From Erysipelotrichaceae bacterium (lineage in GTDB: Bacteria > Bacillota_I > Bacilli_A > RFN20 > CAG-826), in NCBI GenBank assembly GCA_031271635.1, contig JAISVG010000052.1, positions 1 through 6,393 on the forward strand: a DNA stretch of 6,393 nucleotides, read 5' to 3'. The translations under genes and the position numbers were made by a program. The notes under the pieces were generated by a model, which did no database searches, was not told where the DNA came from, and worked only from the letters and a program-made list of their open reading frames with translations. Below are positions 1 through 6,267 of this stretch, one piece after another (position 1 is the first letter of the stretch; each line of letters starts with the position of its first letter).

Positions 1-114
1 TTTATTAAAGTACTGTATCGAATCTGGGTTTAATATAAAATCATAAAAACAACACTTTTGTATAATAGTCTATAACAAGATATTCTTTTCATCACAAATA
101 AATCTTCATATAAT
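1..114. other. AT-rich intergenic DNA, no gene recognised
   Basis: I see no supportable reading frame or RNA gene on either strand here. A TATAAT hexamer lies at 61-66, but there is no convincing -35 box 16-18 bases upstream, so I do not call a promoter. The stretch lies just beyond the tracrRNA terminator and probably separates the CRISPR locus from an unrelated neighbour outside the window. Confidence 0.6.
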
Positions 115-138
115 AAAAAGCACCACGATTAGTGATGC
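115..138 (-). terminator. Intrinsic terminator of the tracrRNA
   Basis: On the minus strand GCATCAC (132-138) pairs with GTGGTGC (120-126). This gives 7 bp with one G-U wobble, closed by a 5-base loop, and is followed directly by five T residues (115-119) and more A/T. This is a standard Rho-independent terminator. As in streptococcal tracrRNAs, the same hairpin would form the 3' end of the mature RNA, where it helps hold the RNA in Cas9. Confidence 0.85.
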
Positions 139-217
139 ATTTACTCGTACTCAATACGATACTGGGACGATTCGACCTTGCGGTCAATCTTATTTGAACG
201 TGTCATGTGAATTTGAC
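115..217 (-). ncRNA. tracrRNA (trans-activating CRISPR RNA)
   Basis: This RNA of about 103 nt is divergent from cas9. Its anti-repeat (192-218) pairs with the CRISPR repeat. Repeat bases 1-6 form a lower stem with 192-197 (one G-U). Repeat bases 7-8 (GA) face a four-base tracr bulge, ACGU (198-201). Repeat bases 9-20 then form a 12-bp upper stem with 202-213 (two wobbles). This 2/4 bulge matches the S. pyogenes crRNA:tracrRNA duplex. Next comes a nexus hairpin (169-189): GAUU-GACC, GCAA tetraloop, GGUC, a bulged G, then AAUC. A second hairpin (145-159) pairs UCGUA with UACGA, and a terminator hairpin (120-138) follows. The 5' end is inferred from the promoter. The RNA would pair with pre-crRNA, allow RNase III processing and form the Cas9 guide scaffold. 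No experimental ends are available. Confidence 0.93.
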
Positions 218-218
218 A

Positions 219-247
219 TTTATATATTATCATTTTTTTAGTAAAAT
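219..247 (+). promoter_or_regulatory. Putative cas operon promoter
   Basis: TTTATA (219-224, 4 of 6 matches to the -35 consensus), a 17-base spacer and TAAAAT (242-247, 5 of 6 matches to -10) would start transcription near 254, leaving a leader of about 23 nt before cas9. A better -35 hexamer, TTGACA (213-218), lies inside the tracr anti-repeat but is 23 bases from TAAAAT, too far for a normal sigma-A promoter. The elements interleave with those of the tracrRNA promoter on the other strand. Confidence 0.4.
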
Positions 248-252
248 GTATA
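224..252 (-). promoter_or_regulatory. Putative tracrRNA promoter
   Basis: Read on the minus strand, TATACA (247-252, 4 of 6 to the -35 consensus) is followed after 17 bases by TAATAT (224-229). A TG dinucleotide just upstream of the latter resembles an extended -10. Transcription would start near G217, exactly at the beginning of the anti-repeat, which supports the call. The region is very AT-rich, so alternative hexamers exist. A longer tracrRNA from an upstream start, as known in S. pyogenes, cannot be excluded. Confidence 0.55.
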
Positions 253-262
253 TATATTTAAT

Positions 263-268
263 GGGGAG
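263..268 (+). promoter_or_regulatory. cas9 ribosome binding site
   Basis: GGGGAG ends 8 bases before the ATG at 277, a normal Shine-Dalgarno distance. It supports that start over the nearby ATGs at 261 and 269, which are both out of frame. Confidence 0.7.
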
Positions 269-276
269 ATGGAACC

Positions 277-3200
277 ATGCCAGAAAAAGATTACATTTTG
301 GGACTAGATATCGGGACATCGTCGATCGGTTGGTGCGTAACAGACACTGACTACAACATTATTCGAAAACGTGGAAGACACCTATGGGGCGCAAGACTTA
401 TTGATAACGAAGAGTCAAAGAGTAGTAAGACCCATACTGCTGCGTCGAGAAGAAAGTATCGCCGCCAAAGAAGATCGCTTAATAAGAGAAATTGGAGACT
501 TCATCTTTTAAAACAGGAGCTTAAACCATATGTTAATAAAGAAGACCCATCTTTCTTATCAAGAATCAAAAGCGATGACATTAGATCGCTATTTAACGAT
601 AAAAACTATCAAGACTCTGATTATTATAAAGAGTTTCCTACTATCTATCATTTAAGAGAAAGCTTAAAAGATGAGAACAAATCAAGAGAGTACTTAGAAA
701 GAGGAATTTATTATCGTTTGCTCTTCTTAGCGGCTCACGATATTTTGAAGAATCGAGGTCATTTCGTTAATGAAGATAGTAATCCTGATCGGAAATACAC
801 CGCTTCTACTGAAACGAGTCTCGTTAAGGATTTTACGAGCTTTCTAAATCGATTGACCAATCTTGGAGACGATAATGGAGAGCCTTTATTTAAATCTCAG
901 GATGTTGAAGGTGCCGTGGAGCAATTTCGCCTAAAACTAAATGATGATAAGCGTTTTCAATTAAAAAAGTCTTCGCTTGCTATCAGAATCATTAAAGCTA
1001 TCTTCCGCTATAAAGTTGATTTAAAAGAGTTGTTTGGTGCCACAGAAAGACTTGACATTGATTTTTCTTCCGCTGATTATCTAGCAGCTAAAGAAAGTAT
1101 TATTGATAATATTGAGATATTTGATGAGTTAAACGAGTTGTATAGTAATGTTACTCTTTTCAAGATGATTGGTAGTAATGCTACGAGTATTTCTGATGCT
1201 AAAATAAAGGTTTTTAATAAGCATAAAAAGGAACTTCAAAGATTGAAATCGGATATTAAAAAAGTTGATTCAGTGATGAATGCTAAGCATTATGATAAAT
1301 TCTTTAGACATAACAACCATCCGGTGTTTTCAATAAGATCCGACAAGGATAAACCAACCACGACCAGCGAGAATCGAAAGGAAGAGCTTATCAAGAAGCT
1401 TAAAGTGATAAGAGAAGAGTATCACAAGTTGACTGGTGATAACGATTTTATGAGTTATCTTCAAAACGATAAGGAAATTTTTCTTGAAACTCCAAATGGA
1501 ACTACTAACCGAACTATTCCATTTCAGTTACATCTTGAAGAATTAAAAAAGATAATGAATGGTTTTATAGCTCTAAACCGTAATTCTGACGAGAGCAAAA
1601 CGGTTAAGGACCACTTGTTTAAATTACTAGAGTTCAAAGTTCCCTATTACTGTGGACCTTTATCAAATAGCGGCGGTAGCGATAACTATTGGCTAGTTAA
1701 AAAAGCCGAGAATAAAGATACTAAGGTCACTCCTTATAATTTCGATGAAGTTGTTGATCAAGTTGCTACTAATAAGGCATTTATTACTAAAATGTTAAGA
1801 AATTGCACTTATTTAAGTAACGAGTGTTGTCTTGCTCAAGATACAATTCTTTATCAAACATATATTTTCTATAACATTTTTAATAAGATGAAGATTAATG
1901 GACATCCCTTAAAGCAAGATCAAAAGATAAGAATTTTTGAATCCTTAATCAAAGAAAAAAGGAGTTCGCTTTCAAATAAGGCCATCATTAATATTTTGAA
2001 TCTAGATAGTCAAAGCGTCATTGAGGGTATTAACATCGACTCTCAAAATACGAAAGTATTAAAGATTTCACTTTCAGCAATTAGGAAAATGCAGGATATA
2101 TTTGGTAGTGATAAATCACATAAATCAGTATATGCTTTCTTATACGATGATGTCGTAAATGGTTTTGCCCTAATTGATGCCGCTAGGGTAGATTTAAGAA
2201 GACAAGAGTTAGCAAATATTATTAGTAGGTATCCAGGTATTAAAGTCACAAAGGAACAAGAAGATGCCTTATTAACCATTAGAACTTCGAAATGGGGTAA
2301 TCTTTCAAAGGCTCTTTTATCCGATATTAAAAACGCTAGAGGCGAGACGATTATCACTATTTTGGAAAGAGAAAGTCATAATCTTAATGAAATCCTTTTC
2401 GATAATGGTGGTGAATTTTTGAGAATCTTTGATGATATTAATGGGCGAAAAAGCATTGATTTTTCAAATTCCGATGCAATAAATGATTATTTAAAAGATC
2501 GATATATTGCACCGCAAGTAAGAAGAGGGATTATTCAAGCCATGCTCTTGATTAAGGAGATTCGTCATATCATGAAGCAGGATCCCAAGAATATTGTGAT
2601 TGAATTCACAAGAGCGAGCGATAAAGATCCTAAGGAAACATCCTCTCGTATCGCGCAGATTCAGAAAGCTTATAAAGATGTTGCAATGGATGTTGAAAAA
2701 GTTAAAAAAGAAATAAGTGACTTAAGCGGTCCCAAAAGTGATCAAAAAGAAATAAACGACACAAACAAACCGAAAAGTGATAAAAAGGACATTATTCAAC
2801 GTAAAAAGATTTATTTATATTTTTTACAAGCAGGTCGCGATATTTATACTGGAAAACCAATCGACTTACGCGAACTCCTAGATGACAATAGTAAAGTATA
2901 TGATGTTGACCATATTGTACCAAAATCATTAATTCTTAATAATTCGGTAATTGTTAATTTAGTCTTGACTAGTTCGAAGATGAACGGCCTAAAAGGAGAT
3001 GCATACCCAATTAATGAGGAGATTAGGAAAGAGCAGAAGGATTTCTGGAATAAGTTAAAGGCCGCTGGCTTAATGGATCCAAGAAAATACGAAAGACTAA
3101 TAAGGGATAACCCTTTAACTGAAGATGAAATTAATGAATTCATCAATCGTCAAAAGACGACAACCGACTGGATCAATAAAGAAATCGCTAAGTTGTTGCA

Positions 3201-4347
3201 GTCGTTCTTTAAAAAAGAAGATGAGACCTCGTTTATCATCTATTCTAAAGCGCGAAATGTGTCTGATTTTAGAAACACTCACGACATTATTAAAATTAGA
3301 GAACTTAATAATCATCACCATGCGCATGATGCATATCTTAATATTGTAGTTGGGAAAACAATTCACGATAAACTAACATATAGGGTTATTGATGATAAGC
3401 GCAAAACCAATAATATTGAAAATTTGGTTAAATACATCTTAAAAAACGAAGGTCTGAAGAAGGTGAAGGAGCAAATTGAATTTAAGGATCAATTAATCAC
3501 AAAGAAATACGAACTAAAGACCACTGGAGCATACTGGAAGGAGAGTCTTATGTCTCCTAAAAAAGACGAGAAGATGTTAAAAAGCGATAATGAGCAACAA
3601 AAGGGTAAACAGCCGTTAAAGAATAATGATATTAGATTTGGGTACTATGACATGATTCAAGTTGCTTTTTTCAGTCTGATAAAAGCACAAAAGAATAAAA
3701 AGACTACAACTCGCTTATTGCCGATTTTCACATATGAATGTTCTTCATTTCTAGATAAAGGAAGGATTAGCGAAGACAAGTTGAAGGAATTCCTTCCTAA
3801 ATCAAGGTATTTAAATGAAAATGGTCTGAAACTTGAAGAAGTTATTGTTCCTAAAATCGCAATAAACACGCTTCTTTTAGTCGATGGTGTTCCTTTGCGT
3901 CTAGCAGGAAAAACTGCTGATAGTTTCATCTGCCATAACCAGATTGAAACAACTATTAGTTTTAATGTGGAGGAGAAAAAGCTCCTCAAGAAAATACTTA
4001 GCGATTCCAAAACGATAGACGATAACGACGAAAACATAAAAATGATGAATGATATTTTTATGAAAATCGTAGACTTAGTTAAAGATAAAAAGTATTCATC
4101 GAAGACAAAAAATAGATTTGATGAGAACAGTCGTGATGTATTTGTTCAAATGAGTTTTGACCAGAAACTTGATACCATTAAGACTATATTAACGAAACTC
4201 ATTAAAGCTTCGGGATCTAATCAAGGGAAGCTATTTAACCTATCGTATAGTGATCCGACATTCTCGTTAAATATTGGCGATGGACTAATCACTATTATTG
4301 AAGAATCAATCACCGGTTTCTATCGAAAAAAAGTATATCCAATTTAA
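277..4347 (+). CDS. cas9: CRISPR-associated endonuclease Cas9 (type II-A)
   Basis: RNA-guided DNA endonuclease of 1356 residues, near the 1368 of S. pyogenes Cas9. RuvC-I holds catalytic D11 in LGLDIGTSSIGW. An arginine-rich bridge helix spans about 56-80. The recognition lobe fills most of about 85-740 and includes LAAHDILKNRGHF near 151-163. RuvC-II has E776 in IVIEFTR. HNH has H879 in YDVDHIVPKS, with N903 matching the S. pyogenes N863 position. RuvC-III has HHHAHDAYLN with H1015 and D1018. The phosphate-lock motif KES is at 1088-1090, and the PAM-interacting domain runs to the C-terminal SITGFY motif. All nuclease residues checked are intact, so it should cut both strands. Oddities: the PAM-reading arginines are replaced by D1326 and T1328; residues 819-839 contain an internal duplication; and the segment after RuvC-III is about 51 residues shorter than in S. 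pyogenes. It is the first gene of the operon and also assists spacer selection in type II-A systems. Confidence 0.98.
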   Translation: MPEKDYILGLDIGTSSIGWCVTDTDYNIIRKRGRHLWGARLIDNEESKSSKTHTAASRRKYRRQRRSLNKRNWRLHLLKQELKPYVNKEDPSFLSRIKSDDIRSLFNDKNYQDSDYYKEFPTIYHLRESLKDENKSREYLERGIYYRLLFLAAHDILKNRGHFVNEDSNPDRKYTASTETSLVKDFTSFLNRLTNLGDDNGEPLFKSQDVEGAVEQFRLKLNDDKRFQLKKSSLAIRIIKAIFRYKVDLKELFGATERLDIDFSSADYLAAKESIIDNIEIFDELNELYSNVTLFKMIGSNATSISDAKIKVFNKHKKELQRLKSDIKKVDSVMNAKHYDKFFRHNNHPVFSIRSDKDKPTTTSENRKEELIKKLKVIREEYHKLTGDNDFMSYLQNDKEIFLETPNGTTNRTIPFQLHLEELKKIMNGFIALNRNSDESKTVKDHLFKLLEFKVPYYCGPLSNSGGSDNYWLVKKAENKDTKVTPYNFDEVVDQVATNKAFITKMLRNCTYLSNECCLAQDTILYQTYIFYNIFNKMKINGHPLKQDQKIRIFESLIKEKRSSLSNKAIINILNLDSQSVIEGINIDSQNTKVLKISLSAIRKMQDIFGSDKSHKSVYAFLYDDVVNGFALIDAARVDLRRQELANIISRYPGIKVTKEQEDALLTIRTSKWGNLSKALLSDIKNARGETIITILERESHNLNEILFDNGGEFLRIFDDINGRKSIDFSNSDAINDYLKDRYIAPQVRRGIIQAMLLIKEIRHIMKQDPKNIVIEFTRASDKDPKETSSRIAQIQKAYKDVAMDVEKVKKEISDLSGPKSDQKEINDTNKPKSDKKDIIQRKKIYLYFLQAGRDIYTGKPIDLRELLDDNSKVYDVDHIVPKSLILNNSVIVNLVLTSSKMNGLKGDAYPINEEIRKEQKDFWNKLKAAGLMDPRKYERLIRDNPLTEDEINEFINRQKTTTDWINKEIAKLLQSFFKKEDETSFIIYSKARNVSDFRNTHDIIKIRELNNHHHAHDAYLNIVVGKTIHDKLTYRVIDDKRKTNNIENLVKYILKNEGLKKVKEQIEFKDQLITKKYELKTTGAYWKESLMSPKKDEKMLKSDNEQQKGKQPLKNNDIRFGYYDMIQVAFFSLIKAQKNKKTTTRLLPIFTYECSSFLDKGRISEDKLKEFLPKSRYLNENGLKLEEVIVPKIAINTLLLVDGVPLRLAGKTADSFICHNQIETTISFNVEEKKLLKKILSDSKTIDDNDENIKMMNDIFMKIVDLVKDKKYSSKTKNRFDENSRDVFVQMSFDQKLDTIKTILTKLIKASGSNQGKLFNLSYSDPTFSLNIGDGLITIIEESITGFYRKKVYPI
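2731..2793 (+). repeat. Imperfect tandem duplication inside cas9
   Basis: Two 24-nt copies (2731-2754 and 2770-2793), 39 bases apart start to start, match at 19 of 24 positions. They encode PKSDQKEI (819-826) and PKSDKKDI (832-839). They lie between RuvC-II and the HNH catalytic core, in a lysine/aspartate-rich stretch that looks like a flexible surface loop. The same stretch in S. pyogenes Cas9 is about 8 residues shorter by eye. Confidence 0.7.
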
Positions 4348-4361
4348 TCATCTATAAATAA

Positions 4362-5270
4362 ATGCACCGAACCATTGTAATTAAGAATTGTTCAAAGCTA
4401 AGATACTTATTAGGATATCTAATCATTTATGATGGTGAAAAAGAAACAAGAGTATTTCTTAAAGAAATTAGTGTTCTAATAATTGAATCAACCAATGTGG
4501 TAATAACTATGCCACTGTTGATTGAGTTAACGAATAGTAATGTTGCTCTAATATACTGCGATGAAAAACATAATCCTGTTGGCACACTTCTTGGTCTCAA
4601 TAATAACTATCAAGCTTCAGGAAATCTTTTTAAACAACTAAAATGGACTAAGACACGAACATCTTTACTATGGAAAGAAATCGTAAGGATGAAGATAGCT
4701 AATCAGGTAAAAGTATTAGAATTACTATCGCTTGATATACCATCACAACTTATTAAGTATATTGACGAAGTTCATCTAAATGATGCTACTAATCGTGAAG
4801 GTTTAGCGGCAAAAATGCACTTTTCTGTGCTTTTTGAAAGCGGTTTTAACCGCAGTGATTCAACACACATTAACTATCTATTGGATTATGGATATTCAGT
4901 AATACTATCGTGCTTCAATCGTGAGATTGCGGTATGTGGTTATAATAATCAACTGGGAATATGGCATAAAGGGAAAACCAATCCCTTTAATTTAAGCAGC
5001 GATTTCATGGAACCGTTTCGCCCTCTAATTGATTTATTTGTTTATCTTTATTCCAATAATGAAAACCCTTTATCTCCAATTAGAAGAATTCCAACGATGA
5101 AGATTTTACTTGATGATGTTGAAAGATATGTTGACGATGCAATTGGTGTTTATGTAAGATCCCTAATTAGATTCTTGAATAATGAAACTAGTGTTTTACC
5201 AGTAATTAAATTTAAGGAGGTATCTTTTTATGAGACCATTAAGAGCTATGAGAATAATAGTAATGTTTGA
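4362..5270 (+). CDS. cas1: CRISPR integrase Cas1 (type II-A)
   Basis: Cas1 is the integrase subunit of the Cas1-Cas2 complex and joins new spacers to the repeat. The 302 residues align along their length with S. pyogenes Cas1 (289 residues). The predicted metal-binding active site is present: E146 in NREGLAAK, H202 in GIWHKG and E217 in SSDFMEPFRPL, with the H-to-E spacing of 15 residues matching S. pyogenes. The start at 4362 fits the family, because HRTIVIKNCSKLRY aligns with the usual N-terminus. It lies 14 bases after the cas9 stop, yet I see no good Shine-Dalgarno there, so translation may depend on coupling to cas9. The C-terminus runs about 15 residues past the usual end, through the cas2 ribosome binding site and 41 bases into cas2. 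Confidence 0.97.
   Translation: MHRTIVIKNCSKLRYLLGYLIIYDGEKETRVFLKEISVLIIESTNVVITMPLLIELTNSNVALIYCDEKHNPVGTLLGLNNNYQASGNLFKQLKWTKTRTSLLWKEIVRMKIANQVKVLELLSLDIPSQLIKYIDEVHLNDATNREGLAAKMHFSVLFESGFNRSDSTHINYLLDYGYSVILSCFNREIAVCGYNNQLGIWHKGKTNPFNLSSDFMEPFRPLIDLFVYLYSNNENPLSPIRRIPTMKILLDDVERYVDDAIGVYVRSLIRFLNNETSVLPVIKFKEVSFYETIKSYENNSNV
5214..5220 (+). promoter_or_regulatory. cas2 ribosome binding site inside cas1
   Basis: AAGGAGG, a near-perfect Shine-Dalgarno sequence, ends 9 bases before the ATG at 5230. It fixes the cas2 start there rather than at the internal ATG at 5248. It is read in the cas1 frame as part of the codons for K-E-V. It is the strongest ribosome binding site in the operon, which suggests cas2 is translated independently of cas1. 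Confidence 0.85.
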
Positions 5271-5553
5271 TCTTCCGACTTTAAGTGAGAAAGAAGTAAA
5301 GAATGCTAATAAATTTAGAAAGTTTTTGATTAAAAATGGTTTTATCATGATGACATTCTCGGTTTATTGCAAGCTGGCAATTAATAAATCGATTAGTGAA
5401 TCCATCAAGAAACTAGTTCAAGAGAATGTTCCTCCAAGCGGTAAGATTCAACTTTTGGAAATAACAGAACGACAATATACTCAGATTGAGTACTTATTAG
5501 GAGATCCGCAAACACTAGTCATTGATGATGTTGACCGGTATACTGAAATATGA
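5230..5553 (+). CDS. cas2: CRISPR-associated protein Cas2
   Basis: Small ferredoxin-like protein of 107 residues. As a dimer it bridges two Cas1 dimers in the spacer-integration complex. The first strand MRIIVMFDLP (7-16) carries the conserved aspartate D14, and RKFLIKNGFIMMTFSVY (30-46) matches the helix and second strand of S. pyogenes Cas2 (113 residues). The start at 5230 is set by the AAGGAGG at 5214-5220. It adds six residues before the core motif, as many type II-A Cas2 proteins have. The gene overlaps the end of cas1 by 41 bases in another frame. Its TGA stop overlaps the csn2 start as ATGA. Reading that TGA as tryptophan would overrun the family length, so the standard code applies. 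Confidence 0.97.
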   Translation: MRPLRAMRIIVMFDLPTLSEKEVKNANKFRKFLIKNGFIMMTFSVYCKLAINKSISESIKKLVQENVPPSGKIQLLEITERQYTQIEYLLGDPQTLVIDDVDRYTEI

Positions 5554-6218
5554 AACTGATAAATAGAGATTGGGATAAAGAAATCGAGTTGAATATTGAT
5601 AATCCAAAATGTCTTGTAATTAAGGATATCAATTATTTTTATGAATTTCAACGAGAATTAATGTTAACGAATGAAGAAGGAAGATTTATGTTAAATAACG
5701 GTATTAAGAACTTGAATTTTGAAACTGAGGTAGCAATCATTAATGACCTTCTTTCTTTATCGTTAAATAATAAAAAGTTTTTAAATTTGCTTTATAAAGA
5801 TATTGTAAAGAATTCGATGGATTCATTGTTTCTAGATTTTAATAATATTAAGAAAGCAAATCTAGTCTTTATGAACGAGATTAAGAAAAACTATTCAAGA
5901 ATGATAACTTATGAGGATAATGTCGAATTGGATGATCTGTTAAAACTATATAATGTTAAGTTTTCATCGAATTATGATTCAATAACAATGTTACTAATCT
6001 CATATCTTGAAATTCTGTTCGAAATATCAAAAGTTAAAGTACTCTTTATTTCCTTTTTAATATACTTAGTTCCTAAAGAGGAAATAATGGAGATAATCAA
6101 ATATTGCAAAAGAGAGAATAAGTATATTGTCTTTTTAGAAAAGGAAAAACCTGATACATTTTATGATAAAATAATTGAAACAATTTATATTGATGAAGAC
6201 CTCATTTTGGAAGTATAA
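5550..6218 (+). CDS. csn2: Type II-A adaptation protein Csn2 (short form)
   Basis: Csn2 is the subtype II-A marker. In the family it forms a calcium-dependent tetrameric ring around double-stranded DNA ends and works with Cas9, Cas1 and Cas2 in spacer acquisition. The 222 residues match the short Csn2 form (220 in S. pyogenes), not the long form of about 350. Similarity is low but spread along the protein. Recognisable parts are the N-terminal strand around PKCLVIKDINYFYEF (19-33), the hydrophobic strand VKVLFISFLIYLVPKEEI after the helical middle, and the C-terminal NKYIVFLEKEKPD and IYIDEDLIL. It starts in an ATGA overlap with cas2 and has no clear Shine-Dalgarno site, so translational coupling is likely. 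Position as the last cas gene before the array supports the call. Confidence 0.93.
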   Translation: MKLINRDWDKEIELNIDNPKCLVIKDINYFYEFQRELMLTNEEGRFMLNNGIKNLNFETEVAIINDLLSLSLNNKKFLNLLYKDIVKNSMDSLFLDFNNIKKANLVFMNEIKKNYSRMITYEDNVELDDLLKLYNVKFSSNYDSITMLLISYLEILFEISKVKVLFISFLIYLVPKEEIMEIIKYCKRENKYIVFLEKEKPDTFYDKIIETIYIDEDLILEV

Positions 6219-6219
6219 A
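6190..6219 (+). promoter_or_regulatory. Putative pre-crRNA promoter at the csn2 stop
   Basis: TTGATG (6190-6195, 4 of 6 matches to -35), 18 bases, then TATAAA (6214-6219, 5 of 6 matches to -10) would start transcription near 6226, about 38 bases before the first repeat. The -10 box covers the csn2 stop codon. The space between csn2 and the array is only 45 bases, so a promoter overlapping the end of csn2 is expected. Read-through from the cas operon is the alternative. Confidence 0.5.
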
Positions 6220-6263
6220 TTGTCGAAAATGTCTTTTTTCATACCTAAACCTCTAGATTTGAG
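6219..6263 (+). promoter_or_regulatory. CRISPR leader with ATTTGAG anchor
   Basis: The 45 bases between csn2 and the first repeat end in ATTTGAG (6257-6263). This is the motif known at the 3' end of streptococcal type II-A leaders, where it directs Cas1-Cas2 to the leader-proximal repeat. It fixes the array polarity: new spacers should enter at 6263/6264. No intrinsic terminator for the cas operon is visible in it, so the operon transcript may run into the array. Confidence 0.8.
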
Positions 6264-6267
6264 GTTT
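6247..6267. repeat. Inverted repeat across the leader-repeat junction
   Basis: AAACCTC (6247-6253) and GAGGTTT (6261-6267) are perfect reverse complements separated by 7 bases. The right arm takes the last three leader bases and the first four repeat bases, so the predicted spacer-insertion point lies inside it. No T-run follows, so it is not a terminator. Confidence 0.7.

Noticed and set aside
61..66. TATAAT box as a promoter left of the tracrRNA
   Set aside because: There is no matching -35 hexamer at the proper distance and no gene or RNA that it would clearly drive.
144..152. Nine-base match (CTCGTACTC) between the spacer (6308-6316) and the tracrRNA gene
   Set aside because: About one 9-base match is expected by chance for a 30-nt spacer against both strands of this window. 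The match is in the middle of the spacer, not at the PAM-proximal end, so self-targeting is not supported.
2043..4037. Minus-strand and alternate-frame open frames of 74-126 codons within cas9
   Set aside because: They lie wholly within cas9, which has intact domains throughout. They show no recognisable motifs or ribosome sites and are shadows of the real frame.
5268..5553. TGA read as tryptophan (Mycoplasma-type code)
   Set aside because: Cas1 and Cas2 end at TGA at normal family lengths, and cas9 and csn2 are intact under the standard code with TGG for tryptophan.
6219..6246. Intrinsic terminator after csn2
   Set aside because: A T-run is present (6234-6239) but no stable hairpin precedes it.
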